Origin: Prevotella sp. P5-92
GTDB taxonomy: Bacteria > Bacteroidota > Bacteroidia > Bacteroidales > Bacteroidaceae
Length of the DNA stretch: 64,000 bases
Assembly (NCBI RefSeq): GCF_002251245.1
Contig: NZ_NPJG01000001.1
Coordinates: forward strand, 62,001 to 126,000
Direction of reading: 5' to 3'
A program made the translations under genes and the position numbers. Below, in pieces: positions 46,645-55,835 of the stretch. The notes beneath the pieces were generated by a model, which was given only the letters and a program-made list of their open reading frames with translations, had not been told where the DNA came from and ran no database searches. Every line of letters starts with the position of its first letter. The first letter of the stretch is position 1.

Positions 46645-47781
46645 ATGAAAAAAACATTTTTATTCATTGTCATGACAGCCATTGCCATTGGCGGCTGGAG
46701 CCAGAGCATACTCTCTGAAGTGTTTAACCTGCCCGACGTAAGGGAAAGGCTCTTGGGTGGCGACGCGTCGTTGTTGCCTTCTTACGAACAGAAGGGCACC
46801 GTGTATCGCGATGCCGAAGGGAATGCTGTGGGTGCGCTCGACTTTTTCAAGCAAAACGGATGGGACTGCATCCGTGTGCGCCTGTTTGTCGATCCAAGCA
46901 AGGCTCCAGGCATTAATAAGGGCGAGGGCGTGTGTCAGGACATCGACTATGTGGCAAGATTCGGCAAGCAGATAAAGCAGAAAGGCATGAAGTTGATGCT
47001 CGACTTCCACTATTCTGACACTTGGGCTGACCCAGGCAAGCAGTTTATTCCTCACCAGTGGGCTACTCATACCGAGGAGGCTCTTTGCGACAGCGTGTAT
47101 GCGCACACTAAGGCGTCGCTGATGAGGATGAAGGCAGCGGGAGCCGAACCTGAACTGATACAGGTGGGCAACGAGATAACCAATGGTATGCTTTGGCCAG
47201 TGGGAAAGATAAACCACAACGAAAGCGACAATTGGGACATCCTGTGCCGCATGATTGAAAGCGGTACTAAGGCTTGCCGTGAGGTGTGTCCGAGGTCTAA
47301 AATCATTATCCACACCGAGAAGGCTGGCAGCTGGGCAATAACGAAACGATTCTACGAGGAGCTACGCCGTCACCGCAACGACTACGACATCATTGGTCTG
47401 AGCTACTATCCGATGTGGCACCGCAATATGGGTGTGTTGTCGGCAACGCTCGATTCCTTAGAGCGTTACTTCCCCTTCAAGGACGTGATGATCGTGGAGA
47501 CCGCCGCATATTATTCGCACGACAACGACCCGTGGTCGAAGCCCGACACATACTCTGAGTTCTATCCCATCTCTGTTGACGGACAGACGATGTTCACGAA
47601 AGAGCTTGTGGCAGAACTCCGCCGTCATAAGAACGTGACAGGCCTGTTTTGGTGGTTCCCCGAGGAGAACGCGTCAGGGAAGGAAGTGACCAAGGGCAAC
47701 CTCAACCGCGGACTGTTTGACAACAAGACTGGCTGTGCGCTGCCGTCATTGCGGGAGTTACAGAAGTTTAAGACACGTTAG
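46645..47781 (+). CDS. Arabinogalactan endo-beta-1,4-galactanase (GH53)
   Basis: Exported endo-galactanase cutting beta-1,4-galactan of type I arabinogalactan, a side chain of pectin. The 378-residue protein has a signal peptide ending near GGWS-Q. GH53 landmarks include IRVRLFVDPSKAP, LDFHYSDTWADPGKQ, the acid/base in QVGNEITNGMLWP (about E176) and the nucleophile in IVETAAYY (about E284), followed by GLFWWFPEE. It is divergent from the propeller-AraC regulator and completes the locus with the GH43 arabinanase. Its signal peptide lacks a lipobox, so it is probably periplasmic or released. Confidence 0.95.
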   Translation: MKKTFLFIVMTAIAIGGWSQSILSEVFNLPDVRERLLGGDASLLPSYEQKGTVYRDAEGNAVGALDFFKQNGWDCIRVRLFVDPSKAPGINKGEGVCQDIDYVARFGKQIKQKGMKLMLDFHYSDTWADPGKQFIPHQWATHTEEALCDSVYAHTKASLMRMKAAGAEPELIQVGNEITNGMLWPVGKINHNESDNWDILCRMIESGTKACREVCPRSKIIIHTEKAGSWAITKRFYEELRRHRNDYDIIGLSYYPMWHRNMGVLSATLDSLERYFPFKDVMIVETAAYYSHDNDPWSKPDTYSEFYPISVDGQTMFTKELVAELRRHKNVTGLFWWFPEENASGKEVTKGNLNRGLFDNKTGCALPSLRELQKFKTR

Positions 47782-48266
47782 TCAGACTGGCTTTTTTCAA
47801 TAAGCACGGTTGCATAAGCACTTATTCCCTCTTCACGACCGGTGAAACCGAGTTTCTCTGTTGTCGTGGCCTTGATGGAGATGTCGTCCTCGTCGCATCC
47901 GATCACGTCGGCGAGACACTTCTTCATCGCGGGAATATGCGGGTTCATCTTTGGCCGTTCGGCACATATGGTGGCGTCGATATTTCCCAATTTATATCCT
48001 TTGGTGGCTATTAGTCCGATGGTTTTCTTCAGCAGTATCTTGCTGTCGATGTCGAGAGTGGCGGCCGAGGTGTCGGGGAAGTGATAGCCAATGTCGCGCA
48101 TGTTGGCAGCGCCGAGAAGAGCGTCGCAGATGGCGTGAATAAGCACGTCGGCATCGCTATGTCCCAAAAGTCCGAGCGAGTGGTCGATTTTTATTCCTCC
48201 CATCCACAAGTCGCGTCCTTCTACCAATTTATGGACGTCATATCCGAATCCTACACGTATCTTCAT
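47778..48266 (-). CDS. ispF: 2-C-methyl-D-erythritol 2,4-cyclodiphosphate synthase
   Basis: MEP-pathway enzyme making the cyclic diphosphate intermediate of isoprenoid synthesis; trimeric, with zinc at the subunit interface. The 162-residue protein has the metal ligands in GFGYDVHKL and the conserved LLGHSDADVLIHAICDALLGAA, DIGYHFPDT and KATTTEKLGFTGREEGI. It ends overlapping the GH53 stop by 4 nt on the opposite strand. It follows porU-porV on the same strand with a 197-bp gap. Confidence 0.97.
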   Translation of the reverse strand: MKIRVGFGYDVHKLVEGRDLWMGGIKIDHSLGLLGHSDADVLIHAICDALLGAANMRDIGYHFPDTSAATLDIDSKILLKKTIGLIATKGYKLGNIDATICAERPKMNPHIPAMKKCLADVIGCDEDDISIKATTTEKLGFTGREEGISAYATVLIEKSQSD

Positions 48267-48422
48267 CTTTTTTTGTTTTTTAGTTGTTGCTTTCGAGAGC
48301 CGATTTGGTATGTCTTGTTGAAAATCACACGAATACCGTGGTTTTATGGCAGCGTTGGAGCAATTAATCGGGCTGCGGTCTTACATGAAGTAAGATCCCA
48401 CATCGGCGGGTATTGGAGTAAT

Positions 48423-48460
48423 TAACTTGTCAACTTGTTTACTTGTCATCTCGTCAACCT
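48423..48460. repeat. Short ACTTGTCA reiterations
   Basis: AACTTGTCA, ACTTGTTT, ACTTGTCA and CTCGTCA follow each other at 9-10-bp spacing directly after the porV stop. Compare 38216-38285. Confidence 0.5.
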
Positions 48461-48462
48461 CC

Positions 48463-49620
48463 TTATCTTCTGAACAAGTCTTTTATTCCATCCATGTCAA
48501 ACGCCAGTGTGAAGCGTAAAGTCTGGTCGAGCGGGTTGCTCTGCGCGGTGGAGATGACATAACCCACGTCGAGCGAGAACACGTTCATCCTGAAGCCGCC
48601 GCCGACGGTGAAATACTTTCTGTTGCCCTTGTTCTGGCTCTCGTGGTGATAACCAGCACGCAGTGAGAACTGGTCGTGATACACATACTCAGCACCCACA
48701 CTCCACTGTATCTCTTGCAGTTCTTCCTTGAATCCGCCAGGCGCATCGCCAAAGCTCTTGAAGATGCCAGAGATAGCGCTCACGTCGCTGTATTCGCGGA
48801 TGACGCGTTCCTGATAGTCGGCAGAGCTCTCGCCCTCTTCCTGTCTTGGCACTGTGGGTACGAGGAGCTTGTTGGCGTCGGCATTGATAGAGAAGCGGTT
48901 ATACTCGTCAACAGGCACGAGGAGCGACAGACCGAGTCGCATGTTGGCTGGAAGAAACTGGCTGCGGTCGTCGCCGTAATAAGAAATCTTACTACCTACA
49001 TTGCTGATATTGAGACCGATGCCGAGCTGACATTCACGGCTGCCCATGTTGAAATAGTTGTTGTAATACATGGCAAGGTCGGCGGCAAAGGCAGATGCTG
49101 GAGCCGAATCCTCAGAATAGTCATAGCGCAAGTCGGAGTAGATCCATCTCAAGGCGGCTGCCATGGAGAAGTGTTCGCTCAACATGAGCGAATATGCCAC
49201 GTCGAGCGACATCTCATACGGATTGACCGTCATCGACTCGTCCAAGGTGATAACCTCACCCAGCGAGAAGTAGCGGAGCGAACCCGACACGGCGCTATAG
49301 TCGCCTATGCGATAGTAACCAGCGAGATAAGCGAGGTCGATATCGTTGACGAGCTGACGGAGCCATGGCGTGTAGTTAAGCGCGAGTCCTGCCCTGCTGA
49401 TGCAGAAAGGATATTTTGCGGGATTCCAAAACTGCGAGTTGACGTCGGGGTCGGTGGCCGCGCCCACGTCGCCCATACCGGCCGCACGTGCGTCAGGAGC
49501 GATGGTCTGTGATATCACCGCATGTTCCACTTGGTTGAACTCTTGGAGTTTGTCTTCCTGAGCCGAGGTTGTCTCGAAGGCTGCAAAGAGCAGCACCATA
49601 TATATAATTATCCGTTTCAT
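48463..49620 (-). CDS. porV: Type IX secretion outer-membrane protein PorV
   Basis: A 14-strand FadL-like outer-membrane protein that hands cargo from the T9SS translocon to the attachment complex with PorU. The 385-residue protein starts with a signal peptide (TTSAQ). It has the characteristic early segment PDARAAGMGDVGAATDPDVNSQFWNPAKYPF and ends with strand LRFTLAFDMDGIKDLFRR. It lies 39 bp downstream of porU, in an operon. Likely cargo in this window includes the alpha-amylase and the small protein at 35844-36305, both with sorting-like C-termini. Confidence 0.95.
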   Translation of the reverse strand: MKRIIIYMVLLFAAFETTSAQEDKLQEFNQVEHAVISQTIAPDARAAGMGDVGAATDPDVNSQFWNPAKYPFCISRAGLALNYTPWLRQLVNDIDLAYLAGYYRIGDYSAVSGSLRYFSLGEVITLDESMTVNPYEMSLDVAYSLMLSEHFSMAAALRWIYSDLRYDYSEDSAPASAFAADLAMYYNNYFNMGSRECQLGIGLNISNVGSKISYYGDDRSQFLPANMRLGLSLLVPVDEYNRFSINADANKLLVPTVPRQEEGESSADYQERVIREYSDVSAISGIFKSFGDAPGGFKEELQEIQWSVGAEYVYHDQFSLRAGYHHESQNKGNRKYFTVGGGFRMNVFSLDVGYVISTAQSNPLDQTLRFTLAFDMDGIKDLFRR

Positions 49621-49659
49621 TCTCTGTTTGTTTATATTGTTATAAACGTAATCTCATGC

Positions 49660-52600
49660 TTATTTATTGCTTAGGATGATGAGTTTTTTTGCCTTTGTCT
49701 TCAGTTCTCCGCCCTTTGTTATCATTCTGACCCTGTAGAGATACACGCCGTTGCCTAATCTGCCGCCACCCGACATGGTGAGATCCCAGTCGAGTGAGAT
49801 CACGTTTGACGATGGCGTTTCCTGCAGTCGTCTTGTCCATAGCTTGCGTCCCGACATGTCGTATATCTCTACCGTCATGTCAACGTCGCTTCCTATGCAG
49901 TCGTGAGTGATGCGGAACGTGGTGGAAGTGGAAGCTGGATTGTTCGTACAGTCGATGTCAAACACCTTTGGCGCAGCGTTTTTGTCAACCCTGAACTGCA
50001 GCATCGACACGGTCGAGTTGTTGTAGATGTCCCATACGCGGAACGTCAGCTTATGCTCGCCGTCGGCCAGTGATGGTATCTGGAAACCTACGGTGCCGCT
50101 CTTATAGCTGCCGAAGTCGAAGTAGAAATAGTCGTTGAGTGTATAGCTTTCGCTGTCGTCTATGGTAAGGGTCATGTCGTGTCCAATGCCTGCTGCCGAG
50201 GTGTTGATGCCGCTCTCGTCGTTGATCTCGGCAATGAAATAGGGCGATGGCGACACTATGTCGCCGTTGGTGAATGCCGCAGAGTTAAGATAGCAGAACA
50301 CCGCGGGGCCTATGTTGTCGTTGGCGTCGAGCGCCGTGCCCGTAAACGCCACGTCGGTGGTCTGTCCGTTTGCCTGGCGTCCGTCGGTGGAGGCTGCATA
50401 AAGGAGTATCTGTCCTGGTTCGTCGCTATATACGATGTCTTTTGGCACGATGAATTCGAAGTTGAAACGTCCGGCGCTGACGCTGTTTGTGCCGCGGAAG
50501 AAGACGTTTGTGCGGTCAACATACGAGAATGCCGTCTCAGCACCGTCGGAACTGGTGTTGTTCAGTCGGCAGACGATGGTCTCTTCCGCTCCCTTCACGG
50601 TAGCAGTCATCGTGCCGTTGAAGTCGTTGAGCTGTCTGTTGCCGTCAGAAATGTGTCCTGCCACCTTCACCGTCTGTCCCGCCTTCAGCGTGATGAGGTT
50701 GTCGCCGGCTGTCGGTACTCCGTTGATGGTGTCTGCCACGACGGTCAGTTCGGGAGTGTGAAGACGTATGGCTGGATCGCCGAGCAGCACGTACTGAAGT
50801 TTGTTGATCGAGAGGTCTTGCAGTTTGCCTTCAGACGTTGTGCCTGGCGGCGATACGGTACCCAGTTCCACCTTTGCCTTTCTCACCGCCTCGCCTATGG
50901 TAGGCATCTTATTGTCCGTGCCCTTGGTGAAGAGATTTTTTATCGTGGCGCGGTTGATGGTGCTGTTGCGGTCGGCATAGACGGTGCGTGTGGTGCCGAG
51001 GAAAGCTATCGACCCTCCGTCGGCATAGCTCATGGCCGTCTCGCCGATGTTGTCCTCTTGCGAGTCGAAAGGCATGATATCGCACGAGGCAGTAAACCAC
51101 ATAGGCAGTCGCGAAGTCTTTATGGAACTGAAGTCACTGAGTTTAAGCACCATCTCGTGCGATATGCAGTCGGCGCGTCCGTGTCCGCTGTAATTCATGA
51201 GAAGAGCTCCGTTCTGCATGTATTGTCTCAGCAGCTTTGTCACCTCAGGATATCCGTCGCCCGTAGAAGTGGTGACCATAGGATAAGCGTCCCACATCAC
51301 TTTCTTCACGTCGATAGACGGTTGCAGGCTGACGAACAGTTGTGCCGCCTTTTCGGCGTCGTTCATGTGCAGGTTGCCGTTGCCGTCGTCGCCCATAAAT
51401 ACCGCGGTGTTCCTCCACGTACCTGTCTCTGAGTCGTTCACGTAGTGCAGGATCTTGTCCACAAGGATTTTCGCCTCTGTAGCCGAGCGTGCCGAGAGTC
51501 GTCCTACGGCCACGTCGGGCAGACCCGTATATTGTGTCCCGGTTTTCAGCGCCTCGTTGTCGTCGAGCAAGGCATAGTAGTCGTCGGTGACGAAGCTCTC
51601 AACGTGGCTCACCGAGTTTTCGCTTTCAAAACAGAGGATGAAGTTCTTCGGGTCAGCATTCTTCCACATCGATGTCTTCATGCGGTTGTCGAATGCCCCG
51701 TCGCCGAAGAGAAGCAAATACTTAGGCATTTCGGCCTCGGTTGAGGCGCGGTCGTAAAGCATCTTCATATATCGTCTGAGGGCAGTGGCGTCAGGCGTGC
51801 CGCTGGAGAACTCGTTCCATATCTCGTTCTGCGCCACTATCTTCACTCTCAGTGCGTCGTGCTCCTCGTGGAAGGCTTTCAGCCGTTGTGCCTCGCTGAG
51901 CCATTTCAGTCCTTCGGGCATGACGATGACCATGTCGATGCCGTGGTCGGCGTGCAGGTCTTGGTTGGCTATCGGTCCCACATATTCCGCTACCTTCCAG
52001 TCAGACGAGGTGAGCTGAGGTCGTTCGGCGTCGTTGTAGGGCATCAGGGCAAGATAGTCGAGGCGTACGTTTCCGTCGGCGTTCTGTTTTATGGTCAAAG
52101 TGTCTTTTCCCGTAAGGTCAACGAGAAATGTCTTTCCGCTTATCTTTGCCTCTTCATATTCGCCAGGTTTTGAGAACGAAATGGAGCCAATCATCTTGCC
52201 GTTGAGTGATACGTCGAGCGACACAGCCCTGTCGGCCGACAAGTTCAATACCACCGTTCCTGACTCTTTGGCGCAGGAGTTAAGCAAGAACTGCCGCGTG
52301 TTTCCACTGCCTATCGTGGCTTCCTCATACAGGTTACGGCCGCCCTGATACCAGGCGTAGTCGTCCACCTCGTAAAGCACATTCTTCTCTTCGGGAGCGG
52401 GGTGGAAAGTGTCTATAAACTCATCCTCGGCGAGCGTGGCCACAGCCGTGTCACGCTCGGTGATGAAGTAATAACCGTAGTCAGAGTAAGGGTTACGTAT
52501 GCGTCCAGCCTCGTTCCAGCTGACTGGTCCGCGGGCAAAGAACAGACGTTTGCCTCCTGCCACACACGATGGCACCTCCTTCAAGTCGTCGTTCTCCCTC

Positions 52601-53205
52601 AGATAACTGTCTGTAAGCACCTCAGGCTGAAGGTTGCCGCCATAGCCGTAGATAGCCACACGCGAGAGGTCTTTGAATCCCGCCTTTCGGATCACGGTCT
52701 CCGTCAGTTCGTGAACGCCCGTTTCCGCCACCCTTATCTTCGCCCACTTGCCGCTACTGAGCAGCGAATGTGAGGCGTAGCGCAACGACTCCTCGCCAGC
52801 GCGGGTCTTGGCGCGCATCGACGGCCGTCTGTGGAGCGTCAGTTGGTAGCTGACTATCTTCTTCCATTGTCCGTCGCGATAGACCACAGGGATGAACGAC
52901 GCTCTCAACTTTGCTTTTTTCTTTTCCACGCCCTTGCTGATGATGATCTCGGGTGAGGCAGGAAAGGTGTCGGAGGTTATCCTCTTTAGCCTTCTGATGT
53001 CTGACGATGTCATGTTGAAAAATGTGGGATAGTCTATCGTCACATAGTAGTCGCCATCAACATCGTCTATGTCAAACACTTGGCTCACCATGGGCAATGC
53101 GTCATCTATCCTTACCTCTTGCGCGGTAAGATTTCTGATCGTCTGACTGAAAGAAAACATGCAGACGAGCGAGAGGATGATGACGGAAACAAATCTTCGA
53201 GTCAT
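49660..53205 (-). CDS. porU: Type IX secretion sortase PorU
   Basis: Surface C25-family (gingipain-like) peptidase that removes the C-terminal signal from T9SS cargo and links cargo to surface glycolipid. The protein has 1181 residues, close to the family norm. A signal peptide ends near SFS-Q. The catalytic histidine is in NYSGHGRADCIS (about 674) and the cysteine in FTASCDIMPFD (about 708). The C-terminal portion is a sorting-type domain (MTVEIYDMSGRKLWTRRL... GNGVYLYRVRM). It starts 1 bp after the FAHD gene stop and is followed by porV. Confidence 0.95.
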   Translation of the reverse strand: MTRRFVSVIILSLVCMFSFSQTIRNLTAQEVRIDDALPMVSQVFDIDDVDGDYYVTIDYPTFFNMTSSDIRRLKRITSDTFPASPEIIISKGVEKKKAKLRASFIPVVYRDGQWKKIVSYQLTLHRRPSMRAKTRAGEESLRYASHSLLSSGKWAKIRVAETGVHELTETVIRKAGFKDLSRVAIYGYGGNLQPEVLTDSYLRENDDLKEVPSCVAGGKRLFFARGPVSWNEAGRIRNPYSDYGYYFITERDTAVATLAEDEFIDTFHPAPEEKNVLYEVDDYAWYQGGRNLYEEATIGSGNTRQFLLNSCAKESGTVVLNLSADRAVSLDVSLNGKMIGSISFSKPGEYEEAKISGKTFLVDLTGKDTLTIKQNADGNVRLDYLALMPYNDAERPQLTSSDWKVAEYVGPIANQDLHADHGIDMVIVMPEGLKWLSEAQRLKAFHEEHDALRVKIVAQNEIWNEFSSGTPDATALRRYMKMLYDRASTEAEMPKYLLLFGDGAFDNRMKTSMWKNADPKNFILCFESENSVSHVESFVTDDYYALLDDNEALKTGTQYTGLPDVAVGRLSARSATEAKILVDKILHYVNDSETGTWRNTAVFMGDDGNGNLHMNDAEKAAQLFVSLQPSIDVKKVMWDAYPMVTTSTGDGYPEVTKLLRQYMQNGALLMNYSGHGRADCISHEMVLKLSDFSSIKTSRLPMWFTASCDIMPFDSQEDNIGETAMSYADGGSIAFLGTTRTVYADRNSTINRATIKNLFTKGTDNKMPTIGEAVRKAKVELGTVSPPGTTSEGKLQDLSINKLQYVLLGDPAIRLHTPELTVVADTINGVPTAGDNLITLKAGQTVKVAGHISDGNRQLNDFNGTMTATVKGAEETIVCRLNNTSSDGAETAFSYVDRTNVFFRGTNSVSAGRFNFEFIVPKDIVYSDEPGQILLYAASTDGRQANGQTTDVAFTGTALDANDNIGPAVFCYLNSAAFTNGDIVSPSPYFIAEINDESGINTSAAGIGHDMTLTIDDSESYTLNDYFYFDFGSYKSGTVGFQIPSLADGEHKLTFRVWDIYNNSTVSMLQFRVDKNAAPKVFDIDCTNNPASTSTTFRITHDCIGSDVDMTVEIYDMSGRKLWTRRLQETPSSNVISLDWDLTMSGGGRLGNGVYLYRVRMITKGGELKTKAKKLIILSNK

Positions 53206-53206
53206 G

Positions 53207-53824
53207 TTATTTGCAGTTGAATTCCAGCACCTTGCGTTCTTCTATATATCCCTCAAGATGGTCGTCGATATGCACAGGACCTATTCCTGCCGGTGTGCCG
53301 GTATAGATGATGTCGCCCGTCTTGAGAGTGAAGAAGCGGCTTATGTAGCTCACTATTTCGTCGATCTTAAACACCATGTCGCTCGTCATGCCCTGCTGCA
53401 CGGTGTGTCCGTTGATGTCGAGATGGAAATGCAGCGCCTGGAGGTTGAGAAATTTCTCCTTTGGTATCCATTCGCCTATGGCAGCCGAACCGTCGAAGCC
53501 CTTAAACAAGTCCCACGGCATGCCTTTTGCCCTCATCTCTTTCTGTATGTCGCGTGCGGTGAAGTCGATGCCGAGGGTCACGGCATCGTAATATCTGTGG
53601 GCGAAACGTTCGGGAATACCTTTGCCGAGACGGCAGATGCGTATCACGATCTCAGTCTCGTAGTCCACTTGTTTCGACCAGTCGGGAATGAAAAATGGCT
53701 TGTGGTCTTTAAGTAGCGCCGAGTCAGCCTTGGTGAATATCACTGGCGCTTCGGGCTTATATGCCGAACCGTCGAGTTCGGCTGTATGTTGCAGGTAGTT
53801 CATACCTATGGCGAATATCTTCAT
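53207..53824 (-). CDS. Fumarylacetoacetate hydrolase (FAHD) family protein
   Basis: Cytoplasmic metal-dependent enzyme of 205 residues. FAHD proteins act as acylpyruvase, oxaloacetate decarboxylase or related isomerase; which one cannot be told. Family features are PVIFTKADSALL, the metal-binding glutamate region VDYETEIVIRI, GIDFTARDIQ, KGFDGSAAIGEW and the closing GDIIYTGTPAGIGPV. It is the first gene of a FAHD-porU-porV row, separated from porU by a single base, although no functional link to secretion is known to me. Confidence 0.9.
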   Translation of the reverse strand: MKIFAIGMNYLQHTAELDGSAYKPEAPVIFTKADSALLKDHKPFFIPDWSKQVDYETEIVIRICRLGKGIPERFAHRYYDAVTLGIDFTARDIQKEMRAKGMPWDLFKGFDGSAAIGEWIPKEKFLNLQALHFHLDINGHTVQQGMTSDMVFKIDEIVSYISRFFTLKTGDIIYTGTPAGIGPVHIDDHLEGYIEERKVLEFNCK

Positions 53825-53853
53825 AATATATATATAATGTGTAAATCCGTGTG

Positions 53854-53861
53854 CAAAATTA
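53854..53861 (-). promoter_or_regulatory. FAHD-porU-porV promoter -7 box TAATTTTG
   Basis: It matches TAnnTTTG on the minus strand, 30 bp upstream of the FAHD ATG. Confidence 0.65.
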
Positions 53862-53999
53862 CAAATAATAATCTATTCCTCCAAACTTTTCCTTTTAAAT
53901 ATTAGTGTGATGGCGTCCTATTGTGCATATTCTCAGTACTTGTTTATGGAAAATTAGTTAATATTTTGGCAAAAAACACATTCTTTCAGATAATAGTTG

Positions 54000-54007
54000 T
54001 AATTTTG
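54000..54007 (+). promoter_or_regulatory. alkD promoter -7 box TAATTTTG
   Basis: It matches TAnnTTTG, 42 bp upstream of the alkD ATG. Confidence 0.65.
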
Positions 54008-54048
54008 CATCCTCGAAGTTTATATCATTTTCCCCATCTTTAAAAGTT

Positions 54049-54816
54049 ATGAAAGTAAAAGCTGACGACATCATTTCCACTCTGCTCTCCATGGGCGACG
54101 AGATGCAGAGAGCCAACCTCATGCGATTTTTCAAGACCGGAAAAGGCGAATATGGCGAGGGTGACCAGTTTATTGGCATCAAGGTGCCCGACACTCGCCT
54201 CGTGGTGAAGGAAGCCAGGCTGAAGGTGCCACTCGAAGAGATTGAAGTCCTTTTAGCGTCAGAGTGGCACGAGGTGAGACTCTGTGGTCTTCTGCTCCTT
54301 GTGGAGGAGATGAAGGCCGCCCTGCCCAAGGCACGTCAGGTGCCTACGGTGAATGCCGAAAGGCGTGGGGAGATAGCACGTTTCTATCTTAACCATGCCC
54401 GCAGCGCCAACAACTGGGACCTCGTGGATATGTCGTGTCCGAAGATTCTCGGACCGTGGCTGCTCTATCCGCAAGCCGACGGCACCATGCCCGACCGCGA
54501 GGTGCTCTACCGTCTTGCTGCAAGTCCCTGCCTATGGGAACAGCGCATAGCCATGGTGACTTGCTGGATGCTGATTCGTGCCGACCAATACGACGACTGC
54601 CTGCATCTCGCCACAATACTTATGCATCATCCCCACGACCTGATACACAAGGCCGTGGGGTGGATGCTGCGCGAGGTGGGCAAACGCGACATGACCACTC
54701 TTGAAGGCTATCTCGACGACCATGCCCATGAGATGCACCGCACCTCGCTGCGCTATGCCATAGAGAAAATGGCAGATGAGAAGAGACATTATTATTTGTT
54801 TAAGTCTCGCGAGTGA
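54049..54816 (+). CDS. alkD: DNA alkylation repair protein, AlkD-like
   Basis: DNA glycosylase of the HEAT-repeat AlkD family that removes N3- and N7-alkylated purines without flipping the base. The 255-residue length fits. Conserved segments are FFKTGKGEYGEGDQFIGIKVPDTR, the Trp/Asp-bearing SANNWDLVDMSCPKILGPWLL, WEQRIAMVTCW and KAVGWMLREVGKRD. The catalytic aspartate lies in NNWDLVD. It stands alone, convergent with the phosphoesterase gene, whose stop is 13 bp away. Confidence 0.95.
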   Translation: MKVKADDIISTLLSMGDEMQRANLMRFFKTGKGEYGEGDQFIGIKVPDTRLVVKEARLKVPLEEIEVLLASEWHEVRLCGLLLLVEEMKAALPKARQVPTVNAERRGEIARFYLNHARSANNWDLVDMSCPKILGPWLLYPQADGTMPDREVLYRLAASPCLWEQRIAMVTCWMLIRADQYDDCLHLATILMHHPHDLIHKAVGWMLREVGKRDMTTLEGYLDDHAHEMHRTSLRYAIEKMADEKRHYYLFKSRE

Positions 54817-54829
54817 AATTCAGAAAAAA

Positions 54830-55810
54830 TCAATCGATTTTTACCTGATGTATCGCCACACCATGATTGTCTATCATATAGAGCGAGAGGCTCTCTTTGG
54901 TGGCGCTGATCACCGAGAAACCCGTTGAAGGCGAGCAGAACACAGTGCCGTCGGTGGGCTTTACCTTGCGCGAGAGAGAGCCGGCAGAGTTGACCACGTA
55001 GTCGATGGTATCGCCATTTTTGCGTATGTGCTGGAAGTTGTGGATGTGGCCGCAGACATACATCGAGACGTTGTTGTATTTATGTAGAATTGGTAGAAGT
55101 CGGCGTTGCATGTCTTTTTGTTCCACTATGTCTTTCTTTGTCTCGGCATAGATGGGATGATGTCCTACGACCACTATCCAGTCTTCCTTAGCTTCTTTCA
55201 GTGTAGTGTCAAGCCATTGCAGCTGCTCGTCCACGACTTGTTTTCCCACATCGGGATAACGCTTCGACTGTCGGTAGCCGTCGATGAGCGGAGTGGTGTC
55301 GAGAAACACTATGCGGAGTGTAGCCCCCGTTTTGTCGTCGGCAAATGTCTTAGAGTAATATCTGTTTTCAATCTGCCAACGGCGGCTCACCTTCGAATAG
55401 TCGAGCACGGCTTGCGTGTTGCCGCGATATTCATGATTGCCGAGCACCGGAAACCAGCTGATCATCAGTTCGGGGTGTGAGTAGATGAGTTCGTAGTTGG
55501 TCATCCACAGCGGGTCGTTGACCGATGCCACTCCGTCGAAGTGATGAATGTCGCCAATGGCAACGACAGCCTCCGGACCAATCTCGTCTGCCATCTTGCC
55601 CATTAGTTCGGCTATGGGCTTCTGGTCGTAATAGCCGTTACGACCAAGGTCGTTGGCTACGAAGAGATTGATGTCGCCCTTTAGAGTCTTCCATTCGCAT
55701 GGCGTCTGTGCGCCTGCTGACGCGGCGAAGAGTAGCGAGAGGGCAATGGCGGCAAGTATAGCCCAGAAGTTTCTCTCGGCACGTCTTATTTCTATCATTA
55801 CTGTATCCAT
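54830..55810 (-). CDS. Purple-acid-phosphatase-like metallophosphoesterase
   Basis: Exported phosphoesterase of 326 residues with a hydrophobic N-terminal segment (ILAAIALSLLFAASAGA-Q). The metal-ligand motifs of calcineurin-like enzymes appear in order: VANDLG, AIGDIHHF, VLGNHEYRG, VVGHHPIY and CGHIHNFQ. The layout resembles TRAP-type acid phosphatases; the first motif has ND where GD is usual, but keeps the aspartate. It lies 25 bp downstream of a TonB-dependent receptor gene on the same strand, so the pair may take up and dephosphorylate an organic phosphate. Two start codons (55810 and 55798) are possible. Confidence 0.85.
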   Translation of the reverse strand: MDTVMIEIRRAERNFWAILAAIALSLLFAASAGAQTPCEWKTLKGDINLFVANDLGRNGYYDQKPIAELMGKMADEIGPEAVVAIGDIHHFDGVASVNDPLWMTNYELIYSHPELMISWFPVLGNHEYRGNTQAVLDYSKVSRRWQIENRYYSKTFADDKTGATLRIVFLDTTPLIDGYRQSKRYPDVGKQVVDEQLQWLDTTLKEAKEDWIVVVGHHPIYAETKKDIVEQKDMQRRLLPILHKYNNVSMYVCGHIHNFQHIRKNGDTIDYVVNSAGSLSRKVKPTDGTVFCSPSTGFSVISATKESLSLYMIDNHGVAIHQVKID

Positions 55811-55835
55811 GACTTATGTTTTTTTTGTTCAACTG

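Noticed and set aside
48081..48425. 114-codon plus-strand ORF across the ispF start and its upstream gap
   Set aside because: Half of it is antisense to ispF, there is no promoter, and the composition is not protein-like.
50179..51432. 417-codon plus-strand reading inside porU
   Set aside because: It is antisense to a firmly identified gene and its translation has no family features; open only because of codon bias.
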